A program made the translations under genes and the position numbers. From an uncultured Ruminococcus sp. (GTDB lineage: Bacteria > Bacillota > Clostridia > Oscillospirales > Acutalibacteraceae), in NCBI GenBank assembly GCA_902784855.1, contig CACZWQ010000001.1, positions 1-40,063 on the forward strand: a stretch of DNA of 40,063 bases, given 5' to 3'. The notes below the pieces were generated by a model, which was not told where the DNA came from, searched no databases, and worked only from the letters and a program-made list of their open reading frames with translations. Positions 14,365 through 23,726 of the stretch are shown piece after piece. The first letter of the stretch is position 1; each line of letters opens with the position of its first letter.

Positions 14365-16482
14365 ATGAAATTCGGAAAAGCGGTCGTCAAGTGCCGCGTC
14401 GTGATTCTGATCGTCACGCTGGCGCTGCTGATTCCCGCAGTGCTCGGCATGATCTTCACGCGCGTCAACTACGACATGCTCAACTACCTGCCCGGCGACC
14501 TCGACACGGTCAAGGGACAGCAGTACATGCTCGAGGACTTCAACAAGGGCGCGTTCTCCTTTCTGATTTTCGAGAACGCCGACGACAAAACCATGAAGGA
14601 AGCCTCCGAAAAGATCAAGCAGGTCGATCACGTCGCCACGGTGCTCAATTTCAGCGACATCGCCGACGGCGCCATCCCCAAGGAAATGCTTCCCGACAAG
14701 ATCTACAACGCGTTCAACGCGGGCGACGATTCACTGATGGCGGTGTTCTTCGACACCTCCAGCTCGTCTGACGAGACGATGAACGCGATCACCGAGATCC
14801 GCCGCATCTGCGACGGCGAGTGTCTGGTTTCCGGCATTTCCGCGATGGTCACCGACCTGCGCGACCTCTGCGAACGCGAGGAAGCGATCTATGTCGCGAT
14901 CGCCGTTGTGCTGGCGGTCGCCGCCATGATGCTCTTTATGGACAACTGGATGATCCCCTTCGTCTTTCTGGCGAGCATCGGCGTGGCGATTTTGATGAAT
15001 CTCGGCTCCAATTTCTTCCTCGGCGAGATATCCTACATCACCAAGGCGCTCTCCGCGGTGCTGCAGCTCGCCGTCACGATGGACTACTCGATCTTCCTGT
15101 GGAGCAGCTACAACGAGCAGAAGCACCACTGTGACGACAACAAAGAAGCGATGGCAAAGGCGATTCAGGAGACCGTCACCTCGGTGCTCGGCAGCTCCAT
15201 CACCACCGTCGCGGGCTTTATTGCCCTGTGCTTCATGACCTTCACGCTCGGCAGAGATCTGGGCATCGTCATGGCGAAGGGCGTGCTGCTGGGCGTACTC
15301 GGCTGCGTCACCGTCCTGCCCGCCATGATCTTGGTGCTCGACAAGCCGCTGTGCAAGACCATGCACCGGTCGCTCATCCCCAAAACCAAGAAGCTCGCCG
15401 CGGGACTGGTCAAGATCTTCCCCGTATTTCTCATCCTCTTCGGCGCGCTGGCAGTCCCCGCCTACTACGGCTATCAGCAGACGAACGGCGAGGTGTACTA
15501 CGATATTTCCAGAAGCCTGCCCAAGGACATGGCGAACGTGATCGCCAACACCAAGCTCAAAGAGGAATTCGGCATGAGCAACACCCATATGGTGCTCGTT
15601 GACGCCGACCTCAGCGACAAAGAGGTGCGCGAGATGACCGAGGAAATGGAAAAAGTCGACGGCATCAAATTCGCGCTCGGGCTGGACAGCATCGTCGGCA
15701 GCATGGTGCCCGAGGAAATGCTGCCCGAATCCATCGAATCCGTCTTTCGCAGCGAGAACCGGGAAATGCTGCTGCTCAGCTCGGAATATTCCACCGCCTC
15801 CGAGGAGATGAAGCAGCAGATCACCTCGCTGAATAAAATCATCAAGCGCTATGACAAAAACGGTCTGCTGGTGGGTGAAGCCGCCTGCACCAACGACCTG
15901 ATCGATATCACCTCGGTGGACTTCGCCACGGTCAACACGATCTCCATCGCCGCCATCTTCCTCATCATCATGGTCGTGGAAAAGAGCATTTCCCTGCCCG
16001 TGATCCTGGTGGCGGTCATCGAGCTGGCGATCTTCATCAACCTCGGCCTGCCGCACTATATGGGAGAATCGCTCCCGTTCATCGCGCCCATCTGCATCAG
16101 CACCATCCAGCTCGGCGCGACCGTCGACTACGCGATTCTGATGACCACCCGCTACAAGCGCGAGCGTCACCTCGGCAACGACAAGAAAACGGCTGTCGCC
16201 ACCGCGCTCGAAACCTCCATCCCCTCGATCGTGGTTTCGGCGATGGGACTGTTCGCGGCGACCGTCGGCGTGGCGATCTACTCCGACGTCGACATGATCG
16301 GCTCCCTGTGCGCGCTGATGGCGCGCGGCGCGATCATCAGCATGTTCTGCGTCATCCTGATCCTGCCCGCGATGTTCATGCTCTGCGACAGGGTCATCGG
16401 CGCGACGACCCTCGGCTTCAAGCCGGAGGGCGCGTCCTCACGCCGCCATCAGCAACAAAAGCAAGCGGTTTCCGCTAACTGA
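14365..16482 (+). CDS. MMPL/RND-superfamily membrane transporter
   Basis: 705 residues with the duplicated MMPL layout: one helix (about 10-30), a large outer domain (35-175), five or six helices (175-345), then a second copy of one helix (about 350-370), outer domain (375-515) and helices (520-690). Helix-borne motifs AVTMDYSIFLWSSY and GATVDYAILMTTRY carry the Asp-Tyr pairs expected for proton relay. Such proteins export lipids or hydrophobic compounds using proton force; the cargo here is unknown. AAGGAG precedes the ATG at 14365. An overlapping ATG at 14358 reads a different frame and is not the start. It lies 17 bases before the heptad-repeat partner, so they form one operon. Confidence 0.93.
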   Translation: MKFGKAVVKCRVVILIVTLALLIPAVLGMIFTRVNYDMLNYLPGDLDTVKGQQYMLEDFNKGAFSFLIFENADDKTMKEASEKIKQVDHVATVLNFSDIADGAIPKEMLPDKIYNAFNAGDDSLMAVFFDTSSSSDETMNAITEIRRICDGECLVSGISAMVTDLRDLCEREEAIYVAIAVVLAVAAMMLFMDNWMIPFVFLASIGVAILMNLGSNFFLGEISYITKALSAVLQLAVTMDYSIFLWSSYNEQKHHCDDNKEAMAKAIQETVTSVLGSSITTVAGFIALCFMTFTLGRDLGIVMAKGVLLGVLGCVTVLPAMILVLDKPLCKTMHRSLIPKTKKLAAGLVKIFPVFLILFGALAVPAYYGYQQTNGEVYYDISRSLPKDMANVIANTKLKEEFGMSNTHMVLVDADLSDKEVREMTEEMEKVDGIKFALGLDSIVGSMVPEEMLPESIESVFRSENREMLLLSSEYSTASEEMKQQITSLNKIIKRYDKNGLLVGEAACTNDLIDITSVDFATVNTISIAAIFLIIMVVEKSISLPVILVAVIELAIFINLGLPHYMGESLPFIAPICISTIQLGATVDYAILMTTRYKRERHLGNDKKTAVATALETSIPSIVVSAMGLFAATVGVAIYSDVDMIGSLCALMARGAIISMFCVILILPAMFMLCDRVIGATTLGFKPEGASSRRHQQQKQAVSAN

Positions 16483-16499
16483 AATACGGAGGTAGTTTT

Positions 16500-18947
16500 A
16501 TGAATATCAAGAAAAACCTGCCGAAGCTCCTTTCGGCGACCATGAGTCTGATGATCCTCTGCGGCGGCGTCGGCACCGCGGCATTCACGGCAGGCGCCGA
16601 GAGCGCCGAGAGCGCGTCAACCGCCGCGCAGGAGGAGACGACTGCTCCCGCCGAACAGGGCGATGCAAAAGAAAATGCTTCCGGCGGCGAAACGAGCAGC
16701 CAATACAACAAAAAAGAGACCGTCTATGTCATCTCCGACGCCGAGGGCAACCCCGACAAGGTCATCGTCAGCGACTGGATCCAAAACACCGAGAAGGCGG
16801 AAAAGCTCGAGGATAAGACCGACCTCAAGGACGTCGAGGTGCTCAAGGGCGACAACAGCTTCACCATCGACGAAAGCAACGGCTGCGAATGGGACGCCGA
16901 GGGCGGCGACATCTACTACCGGGGCACCGGTTCCGCAGAGCTGCCCGTGGGTGTGAACATCGTCTACGAGCTGAACGGTAAGGCGGTCAGCCCCGACAGC
17001 CTCGCGGGCAAGAGCGGTAAGCTCAAAATCAAGATCACCTACGAGAACCGCCAATACAGCACACAGAAAATCAACGGCAAGGAAGAAAAGATCTACGTTC
17101 CCTTCGTGATGATGACGGGCATGATGCTCGACAACGAGAAGGCGGAAAACATCACCGTCAGCAACGGCAAGGTCATCAACGACGGCACCCACACCTTCGT
17201 GGTGGGCTTCGCGCTCCCGGGTATGCAGGAGACCCTGCAGCTCAAAAGCGACGAGCTGGAGCTGCCCTCCACGGTAGAGATCACCGCCGACATCAAGGAC
17301 TTTGAGCTTGCCACCACCCTGACTGTCGCCACGAACGACATGTTCAGCAACATCGACGTCAGCAAGCTGGACAGCAAGTCCAAGGAGCTGACGGGCAAGC
17401 TCAATGAGCTGGTATCCGCGAGCAACAAGCTGCTCGACGGCTCCTCCAAGCTCTACGACGGTCTGAACACCCTGCTCGACAAGTCGGGAGAGCTGATTGA
17501 CGGCGTTAACAAGCTCTATGACGGCGCGGCACAGATCAAGAGCGGCACCCGGACGCTCAAAGGCGGCGCCGAGAAGCTCAGCGACGGCGCACAGCAGCTC
17601 GACAGCGGCGTCGGCGCCCTGAACAGCGGCGCACAGCAGCTCAACAGCGGCGCGGCTGCATTGGCAGGCGGCGCGGCGGAGGTTGACAGCGGCGCGGGCA
17701 CGCTCTCGGCAGGCAGCTCTCAGCTCGACAGCGGCGTCACTCAGCTGCAAGGCTACCTGTCTCAGCTCTCGGGCGGACTTGATCAGATCTCGTCCAACAG
17801 CGCGCAGCTCGTCGGCGGCGCGACAAAGGTATTCAACACCTTCCTCTCCACTGCCGACACCCAGATCGCGGCGGCGGGTCTCAGCGCCCCCGAGCTGACC
17901 ATTGACAACTACAGCGCGGTGCTCTCCAAGCTGATCGCTTCCCTGAGCGACGAAAACGCGGCGGCATTTGCCGAACAGACCGCCCGCAGCACCGTCACCG
18001 CGACGGTGGAAAGCCAGCGCGGTCTCATCCGTCAGGGCGTGGAGAACGCGGTAAGAAAGCAGGTCACCGAAGCGGTCCTGAACGCAGCGGGCTATGCGAT
18101 GTCGGCGGAAGCCTATGAAGCGGCGGTCGCAGCAGGTCAGATCCCCGAGGAGGTACAGGTACAGGTCGGCACAGCGGTCGGCGCGCAGATGTCTTCGATG
18201 CAGGACACCATCGACGCCAACACCGACGCGCAGGTGCAGGCGATCATCGAACAGAACATGAACGCCGAGCAGGTACAGGCGCAGATCGCCGCGGGCATCG
18301 AAAAGGCAAAGGGCGGCAGAAAATCACTGGAGGCGCTCAAGCAGCAGCTCGACAGCTACAACACCTTCTACTGCGGCATCATCAGCTACACCACCGGCGT
18401 CGATCAGGCGAACAGCGGCGCCAAGGATATCCTCACCGGCACCGGCACGCTGAAAAGCGGCTCGGGCGAGCTGAAAAACGGCGCGGCACAGCTCAAGGGC
18501 GGCACCAAGCAGCTCAAAGACGGCGCCGATCAGCTTGCCGCCGGCACCAAGGATCTGTCAGACGGCACCGCACAGCTCAAGGGCGGCTCCGCCGCACTGG
18601 CTAAGGGCGCCAAGGAGCTGTCGGACGGCACCGTCACGCTCGACAACGGCATGACGAACCTCTACCTCGGCATCGGCACCCTGAAGGAAGGCACCTCTCC
18701 CCTGCTCAGCGGTATCACCCAACTGCGCGACGGCTCCATGCAGCTCAACGACGGCATGAAGAAGTTCAAGACAGAGGGTGCCGACAAGCTGAAAAAAGCG
18801 GCGGACGGCGATATCGAATCCCTCGTCGAGCGCATCAAGGCGATCTCTAAGGTCTCGAAGAGCTATCAGTCCTACAGCGGCATCTCTTCCGACGCCAACG
18901 GCAAGGTCGATTTCATTTTCAAAACAGCGGGCATTGAATCCAAATAA
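16500..18947 (+). CDS. Exported heptad-repeat (YhgE/Pip-like) protein
   Basis: 815 residues. The N-terminus is a signal peptide (about 1-34). Residues 70-300 form a soluble beta-rich domain. Two arrays of x-x-G heptads follow, about 300-440 and 640-760, with units such as QLNSGAAALAGGAAEVDSG and QLKGGTKQLKDGADQLAAG; these predict long amphipathic helices or coils. An Ala/Gln-rich helical stretch (about 480-620) separates the arrays. Such repeats are typical of YhgE/Pip-related proteins, which are found beside MMPL transporters, and this gene follows one by 17 bases. A periplasm-like spanning partner for the transporter is a fair inference. No C-terminal transmembrane helices are seen, unlike full YhgE proteins. 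Confidence 0.88.
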   Translation: MNIKKNLPKLLSATMSLMILCGGVGTAAFTAGAESAESASTAAQEETTAPAEQGDAKENASGGETSSQYNKKETVYVISDAEGNPDKVIVSDWIQNTEKAEKLEDKTDLKDVEVLKGDNSFTIDESNGCEWDAEGGDIYYRGTGSAELPVGVNIVYELNGKAVSPDSLAGKSGKLKIKITYENRQYSTQKINGKEEKIYVPFVMMTGMMLDNEKAENITVSNGKVINDGTHTFVVGFALPGMQETLQLKSDELELPSTVEITADIKDFELATTLTVATNDMFSNIDVSKLDSKSKELTGKLNELVSASNKLLDGSSKLYDGLNTLLDKSGELIDGVNKLYDGAAQIKSGTRTLKGGAEKLSDGAQQLDSGVGALNSGAQQLNSGAAALAGGAAEVDSGAGTLSAGSSQLDSGVTQLQGYLSQLSGGLDQISSNSAQLVGGATKVFNTFLSTADTQIAAAGLSAPELTIDNYSAVLSKLIASLSDENAAAFAEQTARSTVTATVESQRGLIRQGVENAVRKQVTEAVLNAAGYAMSAEAYEAAVAAGQIPEEVQVQVGTAVGAQMSSMQDTIDANTDAQVQAIIEQNMNAEQVQAQIAAGIEKAKGGRKSLEALKQQLDSYNTFYCGIISYTTGVDQANSGAKDILTGTGTLKSGSGELKNGAAQLKGGTKQLKDGADQLAAGTKDLSDGTAQLKGGSAALAKGAKELSDGTVTLDNGMTNLYLGIGTLKEGTSPLLSGITQLRDGSMQLNDGMKKFKTEGADKLKKAADGDIESLVERIKAISKVSKSYQSYSGISSDANGKVDFIFKTAGIESK

Positions 18948-18974
18948 TCGAAAGCGGCTGTCGCTTTGTGACAA

Positions 18975-19022
18975 GACCCCCGAAGCTCAGATTTTCGTTC
19001 TGAGCTTCGGGGGTCCGATTAT
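18975..19022. terminator. Terminator between convergent genes
   Basis: GACCCCCGAAGCTCAGA (18975-18991) pairs perfectly with its complement (18999-19015) around a 7-base loop. The plus-strand tail is CGATTATTTTG. It closes the transporter operon and probably the esterase gene from the other side. Confidence 0.8.
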
Positions 19023-19047
19023 TTTGTATGTGTCAAGGGTCTCGGGA

Positions 19048-20772
19048 TCATTCTTCCGAATAATCCGACCAGCTTCCCGCCGAATACCGGCGTTTGGTTT
19101 TCATCATGCCGGGATCGGCTTTGGGTTCTGTCGACGTGTCGATTTTATACACTTTGCCGATCATGGCGTTGCTGTACGGGAGATCGGTGGTCTGGTATGC
19201 GTCCTTTCCCTCGGCGACCTCCTTATCGGTCACGCCGGAATCAAAAATGATGCCTGTCACGCCCAAGGGCGCCGTGATCCGGTAAATATCGGTATCCCCG
19301 ATCCGTTCCATCTCAAATCCCGGCCAATCGGCATAATAATAGGGTTCCTTCGTTATGCTGTTGATGGACATACCGCCCCACCAATATGTATAGACCTTGT
19401 CCCACTTCGTTGCGCTGTTGTCATAATAAATATATCCCGGCTTGTCGTTCTCCTTGTCAAGCTCCATTTCCTCGAGATACGCTTCATAAGGGTCGGTCCT
19501 GTCCTCGTATTGAACGGGAACGCCGAATTCAAGAGCGGTAACATTCTGTGTGAATGCCGCCTCCAAAAACTCGGGATAGATATTTCTCCAATACTGGATA
19601 AAGTGCTCGCCCTTTTCGTACTTGTTGAAAATCAGCTTATCCTTCGGGTAGCCGCTTTCGATCAAATCGTTGTACATGCTTTCCATCGCGTCGCCGTTAT
19701 CCGTCGCAAAGCCGCCGGCATAAAAATACAGGAACGGCGCATTCTCCATTTTGAGCTTATCGCTGAGGAAGTTTTTCCATTCTTTCTCGGCGTACATGCC
19801 GAAGGTCGCCGACAAGGCGCCTCCTGCGCTGAATTTATCGGGATGCGCCAGCACCGCATAGAAGGTTTCCAGCCCGCCCAGCGAGCTGCCCGCAAGAGAG
19901 GTATGCCGCGCGTCGGTGTAAACATTGTAGGTTTCGTTGATATACGGCATAATGGTATCGCAGATGAAATCCGCGAATGCGTTACCGCGTTTTTTGGTGA
20001 AGTCCTCCTCCTTGAGGTTCGCTCCCTCGCCCTCCGTATTGAGGCTGCCCAAATCGGGGATCAGCTCGTCGTCTCTGTACGGGCTTCCGTTATCGATCGC
20101 GACGATGATCGCTTTGTTGCCGGTGGACGCCGTCATGCTCATCACGCTTTCGCTGACATTCCAGCACATCACGTCGTTGTCCATTCCTCTTTCCGTGCCT
20201 GTCGCAAGGACGCTCTGACCGTCAAACATATAGATAACGGAATACTTTTCCGCCGCTTTTTCATCATAATCCGCAGGCTTCCAGATATACACATTTTTAT
20301 CTCTTCCGTCAAACTGAAAGACCTTTGTATCAAACTGCGGGTCATAAACAGGCTCGGTACCGACAACATACGGCAAAAGCTCGTCGTTTTTCAGGTTCCA
20401 TCCGCTGATAAAGCTGTTGAACGCGATATCCATGCCGGTGGTATTTCCGTAGGTCAGATGTACCATATTGTATTGATTGACATCCGCCTCACAGCGGTAA
20501 AGGATGCTTCTTTCATCCTCACTGCTTTTTTCCATTTTGATATCCTCTGTTTTGCCGTTAGCGGTATTCAGAAAGGTCGCCGTCATGGCGTCGATCTCTT
20601 TGGGCGCCCTGATCTGCAGCGGATGCATTTTTTCAACCGCCGCTTTCACGGGTTCGGTTTCGCTTGCCGCAGAATCCGAGGTCGCCTTTGCTCCTTCCTT
20701 GCTGCCCGAGCAGCCTGTCAGCGCCGCAGCGCAAACGGCGCCGCATAAAAATAATGCCGTGATTTTTTTCAT
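19048..20772 (-). CDS. Lipoprotein esterase with C-terminal CBM26-like module
   Basis: 574 residues. The signal ends in lipobox LTGC (Cys21), so it is predicted to be anchored outside the membrane. An N-terminal beta domain (about 50-150) is followed by a putative-esterase alpha/beta hydrolase domain (155-410) with GSSLG at 295-299 (nucleophile Ser297) and likely catalytic His390. Residues about 446-546 resemble the CBM26 modules of the amylase at the start of this window. Shared positions include Y-DNS--KW--V--Y, WPG, IY and P-G---IF. The enzyme may therefore remove ester groups from starch or a starch-bound substrate; this is inference. It lies 36 bases behind the beta-lactamase-like lipoprotein gene and has its own AAGGAG, so the two form an operon. 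Confidence 0.9.
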   Translation of the reverse strand: MKKITALFLCGAVCAAALTGCSGSKEGAKATSDSAASETEPVKAAVEKMHPLQIRAPKEIDAMTATFLNTANGKTEDIKMEKSSEDERSILYRCEADVNQYNMVHLTYGNTTGMDIAFNSFISGWNLKNDELLPYVVGTEPVYDPQFDTKVFQFDGRDKNVYIWKPADYDEKAAEKYSVIYMFDGQSVLATGTERGMDNDVMCWNVSESVMSMTASTGNKAIIVAIDNGSPYRDDELIPDLGSLNTEGEGANLKEEDFTKKRGNAFADFICDTIMPYINETYNVYTDARHTSLAGSSLGGLETFYAVLAHPDKFSAGGALSATFGMYAEKEWKNFLSDKLKMENAPFLYFYAGGFATDNGDAMESMYNDLIESGYPKDKLIFNKYEKGEHFIQYWRNIYPEFLEAAFTQNVTALEFGVPVQYEDRTDPYEAYLEEMELDKENDKPGYIYYDNSATKWDKVYTYWWGGMSINSITKEPYYYADWPGFEMERIGDTDIYRITAPLGVTGIIFDSGVTDKEVAEGKDAYQTTDLPYSNAMIGKVYKIDTSTEPKADPGMMKTKRRYSAGSWSDYSEE

Positions 20773-20808
20773 TTTTATCCTACGTTCTCCTTTTGTAAAA
20801 GCTTTCCC

Positions 20809-21945
20809 TTATTCATATTCAAACAGGATCGCCAGCAGCGTTTGCGGGATCTCCTCCGCAAACGACAATCCGCTCATGGTGTTTGCGGCGCCAAACAGGT
20901 ATACCTCACGATCGGTATTGATATAATCCACCGCGCCGAAATGCGGCTCTATTTGTCCGACATGACCCATGCCGTCAAACGACATCTGCCAGAGACCGTA
21001 GCTGTAGCCGTTGGAGCTGTTCGGATTCGGGTTTCCCGTCATCTCTTTCCATGCGTCGGATGAAATGATCTTTCCGCCGCTGAGTCCGCGCATCCACTTG
21101 TCCATATCCGCAGCGTTGGAAACGATATCGCCTGCGCCGTTCGCCACGCCGGGATTCGTTGTTTCAAGCATCAGCTCTGTTTTCGAAAGCGCGGAAGCCC
21201 AGTCCTGATCCTCCAGAATATCCTGAACAAATCCGGTATGGGTCATCTCCAAAGGCTCAAAAAAGTTTTTCCTGAGAAAATCGTGATACGCTACACCGCT
21301 CACCTGACTGACGATATCCGCAAGCAGGAAGTAGTTGGAGTTGGAATACTCATAGTCATCCCCCGGCTCAAAATCCAATTCCTCGGCGAACATCGCTTCC
21401 TTGATGGTTTTGATATTCTCCTCTTCGTTCCCGCCCAGCATGGACGGCTCGAGAAAAACATTGTAATTCGGGATACCCGAGCCCATAGTGAGAAGATGCT
21501 TAATCGTCAGCGTTTTGCCGTATTCGTAATCGGGATAAAATTTATCCAGCGTATCGTCCACACTAAGCTTCTTCTCGTCGCAAAGCTTCATCACGGCGGC
21601 GGCGCAGAATTGCTTCGACACCGAAGCGAGCGGCAGAGAAGAATCCGCCGTCAGCGGCTTGCCGTTATCGTCGTCGCCGTTGACATACTGATAGATCACG
21701 GTATCGCCCTTCGTGATCTGCGCTACGCCCTTGAATTTCTCCTTCTCCAAGGCTTGGTCAAGCTTTGCTTTGACATCAGCGGCAAGCGTCTCCTGTGTCG
21801 CCGGTGCTTCCGTTGCCGCAGCCTCGGTGAGTGCCGCGGTTTCGGCGGTCGATGTATTTTCCGCGTTCGACGCGGGCTTTGAACCGCAGCCTGCTAACGC
21901 GGTGATCATCACAGCGCTCAACAAAAATGCTAAAATCTTTTTCAT
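20809..21945 (-). CDS. Serine beta-lactamase-like lipoprotein hydrolase
   Basis: 378 residues from ATG 21945; GGGAGA sits 2 bases from the other ATG (21951) and 8 from this one. The lipobox LAGC places Cys20 after the signal, followed by a Thr/Ala-rich tether (about 25-55). The catalytic fold is of the class C/penicillin-binding type: SVSK at 108-111 (Ser108, Lys111), YSN at 200-202 and HVG in place of KTG. Members act as esterases, D-aminopeptidases or peptidoglycan hydrolases; true beta-lactamase activity should not be assumed. It is the first gene of an operon with the CBM26-like esterase. Confidence 0.92.
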   Translation of the reverse strand: MKKILAFLLSAVMITALAGCGSKPASNAENTSTAETAALTEAAATEAPATQETLAADVKAKLDQALEKEKFKGVAQITKGDTVIYQYVNGDDDNGKPLTADSSLPLASVSKQFCAAAVMKLCDEKKLSVDDTLDKFYPDYEYGKTLTIKHLLTMGSGIPNYNVFLEPSMLGGNEEENIKTIKEAMFAEELDFEPGDDYEYSNSNYFLLADIVSQVSGVAYHDFLRKNFFEPLEMTHTGFVQDILEDQDWASALSKTELMLETTNPGVANGAGDIVSNAADMDKWMRGLSGGKIISSDAWKEMTGNPNPNSSNGYSYGLWQMSFDGMGHVGQIEPHFGAVDYINTDREVYLFGAANTMSGLSFAEEIPQTLLAILFEYE

Positions 21946-21974
21946 GATCATTCTCCCTTTCGTTTTATACTAAT

Positions 21975-22004
21975 ATCATAAAACAGCTGCCCGACAAATA
22001 TCAA
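21975..22004 (-). promoter_or_regulatory. Promoter of the lipoprotein hydrolase-esterase operon
   Basis: Minus strand TTGATA (22004-21999), 18 bases, TATGAT (21980-21975). Confidence 0.45.
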
Positions 22005-22056
22005 GCAACTGTTTATGAAAAAAATCAAATATGAAGCGTACAACTAAACGACCGGT

Positions 22057-22896
22057 TTATAACAGCGATCTTTTTCTATCCAGGATACTGAAAATCGGGA
22101 AGGGGTTCCGCTTTGCGATCTCATCCGCGAAGCAGAGCAAGGGAATCGCACAGCCCTCGCGGCAGATTTCGTAGGACTCGATCTCACCGTCAACGCTCGC
22201 GATCGTCATATGACGAGCCAGCCTGTTTTCGCAGATCATCCGCATGCACCGCTCCGTCTCGCGCGGTTCCAGTCCCGTTCCCTGGCTGATCAGCGAAAGC
22301 GTCAGCGGCATGATCGGCTTGGCGTACAGATAGCAGATGGTTTTCAATATGTTTTTGTCGGCAAAAAGCGCGAATACCTTGCGGATCGATTCCATATCCT
22401 CCAGATGATCCGTCACACTGCCCTCCTTCGGCTCGGCGAGCAGATAAAACTGATTGAAATCACTGGACAGGCGCGCCGACACGATACCTTCGTCACGAAT
22501 CAGCTTGGAAAAATAATCGGGCGATTTGTCCCTGTTGGTGTAGGAATGGCCCATAAAGGTATCCATGAAATCTTCCGTGAAATTATCATCGCCGACAAGC
22601 CCTAAGATCATCGACCAACAGATATTAAAAGCGCTGTGATACGCTTCGTCCGCCGGCAGCTTGCTCAGCTTTTTGGTGAGCATCAGCTGGATATCCTGCT
22701 CCTCTCTGCCGAAAAGCGCGTCAATGCTCACACCCAGCGCGTCGGCAAGCTGCGGCAAAACCTCCGCATCGGGCGTGCCGCCGCGCTCCCATTTGGAAAC
22801 CGCCTGCGTCGTGACGCCGATCAGGCTGCCGAGCTTCTCCTGCGTATATTTCTTCTGCACACGGAACTTTTTGATTTGTTCTCCGATCACGCTCAT
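22057..22896 (-). CDS. XRE-family transcriptional regulator
   Basis: 279 residues from ATG 22896, which has GGAGGG about 6 bases upstream; an in-frame extension to 22980 covers the promoter and is rejected. Residues 5-62 are a helix-turn-helix of the Cro/CI type with QEKLGSLIGVTTQAVSKWER. The remaining 210 residues are a helical C-terminal domain I do not recognise, with a possible second winged helix near 200-250. It should repress or activate nearby genes; no operator was identified. It lies upstream of the beta-lactamase-like gene on the same strand but with its own promoter. Confidence 0.88.
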   Translation of the reverse strand: MSVIGEQIKKFRVQKKYTQEKLGSLIGVTTQAVSKWERGGTPDAEVLPQLADALGVSIDALFGREEQDIQLMLTKKLSKLPADEAYHSAFNICWSMILGLVGDDNFTEDFMDTFMGHSYTNRDKSPDYFSKLIRDEGIVSARLSSDFNQFYLLAEPKEGSVTDHLEDMESIRKVFALFADKNILKTICYLYAKPIMPLTLSLISQGTGLEPRETERCMRMICENRLARHMTIASVDGEIESYEICREGCAIPLLCFADEIAKRNPFPIFSILDRKRSLL

Positions 22897-22924
22897 CTTA
22901 ACCCTCCGTTGATTTTCTGTTATT

Positions 22925-22953
22925 ATTGTAGCAGAATCATGTCGGTTTGTCCA
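22925..22953 (-). promoter_or_regulatory. Promoter of the XRE regulator
   Basis: Minus strand TGGACA (22953-22948), 17 bases, TACAAT (22930-22925). Confidence 0.5.
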
Positions 22954-22989
22954 TAGGCAAAGCCCGATAATCGGCGACATGGCAGCGTG

Positions 22990-23016
22990 GCAGCGTGTCG
23001 CTGCACCCGATCACGC
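22990..23016. repeat. Possible solitary 27-base cassette of the modular repeat family
   Basis: GCAGCGTGTCGCTGC (perfect stem around TGT) followed by ACCCGATCACGC, the layout of the cassettes at 12543, 26181 and 28373. No core is visible beside it. Confidence 0.4.
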
Positions 23017-23095
23017 CTTTTTCGGCGTTTGCTTTTCCATAGGAGCCATCAAAGCGTGGTCTGACAAGAATCTTCCGGCAACATACACGGAAGTC

Positions 23096-23124
23096 TTGTA
23101 ATCATGCTTCGGTTGTGATATAAT
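23096..23124 (+). promoter_or_regulatory. Promoter of the SPFH-like gene
   Basis: TTGTAA (23096-23101), 17-base spacer, perfect TATAAT (23119-23124). Confidence 0.6.
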
Positions 23125-23178
23125 GATTCACAACGTAATCCGTCTATCAATTAACATAAATCACATAGGGGGACAAAA

Positions 23179-23682
23179 ATGGGATTTTTTGACAATTTTA
23201 TCAACAGCGTTGCGAAAGCAGCCGAGCAAGCGACAGAAAAAGCAATGCAACAGGAAGCACCCGCAATACCCGCTGAGCCGCAGGAAATGAAGCTGAAATT
23301 CGGCACGCCTGAGCCTGTTCCGTATGATACGGAAATGAACGGAACAATGCTTACGGTTTTCTTCAACGTTTACGGAAACGCGACAGTTTCTTCCGATGAC
23401 GCGGAAAAAGTCAGAAGCAACGGCGGCTTGGAAGCCCTCAGGAACATCTTGACTGCGGATATCGTGACGATGATAAAGGAAGCGGTGTCGAATTGCAGCA
23501 AAATGAATATCCGCTACAACCTGCTGCCCACACAGACCAAGAATATATCCGGGGCCATCAAAAGCAAGCTCGATCCCGAATGGAAAGAAAAATACGGCAT
23601 TTCGATCGATGCATTGGTATTGATGATGCCTACGATAACCCAAGAAAGCTCGGAAGCCCTCAAAAAGCTCAGAAATAGCTGA
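23179..23682 (+). CDS. Small SPFH-like protein
   Basis: 167 residues with no signal peptide. The N-terminus is a short amphipathic helix rich in Ala, Gln and Glu (1-40). Residues 50-165 look like the second half of an SPFH/band-7-like domain: a strand pair (LTVFFNVYGNATV), a helix (GLEALRNILTADIVTMIKEA) and a final strand after KYGISIDALVLM. Full SPFH proteins of the virion-core-protein-like group are over 300 residues and usually carry a zinc ribbon, so this is a shortened form. GGGGG lies 7-8 bases before the ATG. It precedes the alpha/beta hydrolase lipoprotein by 44 bases on the same strand. The family call is by pattern only. Confidence 0.7.
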   Translation: MGFFDNFINSVAKAAEQATEKAMQQEAPAIPAEPQEMKLKFGTPEPVPYDTEMNGTMLTVFFNVYGNATVSSDDAEKVRSNGGLEALRNILTADIVTMIKEAVSNCSKMNIRYNLLPTQTKNISGAIKSKLDPEWKEKYGISIDALVLMMPTITQESSEALKKLRNS

Positions 23683-23726
23683 CTGTCTGCAAAGGGCGAG
23701 TGCCCGAAACCGGAGGAAACATCATC

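Noticed and set aside
14731..16170. 479-codon minus-strand ORF inside the MMPL gene
   Set aside because: His/Asp/Gln-rich shadow product typical of antisense frames over a high-GC gene.
18934..20748. 604-codon plus-strand ORF opposite the esterase
   Set aside because: Shadow frame; it crosses a terminator hairpin and encodes nothing recognisable, while the minus strand has signal, nucleophile elbow and CBM26-like module.
20809..21945. Antibiotic-resistance beta-lactamase
   Set aside because: The SxxK fold with a lipoprotein signal and HVG motif fits the broad esterase/PBP-like group; nothing points to drug resistance.
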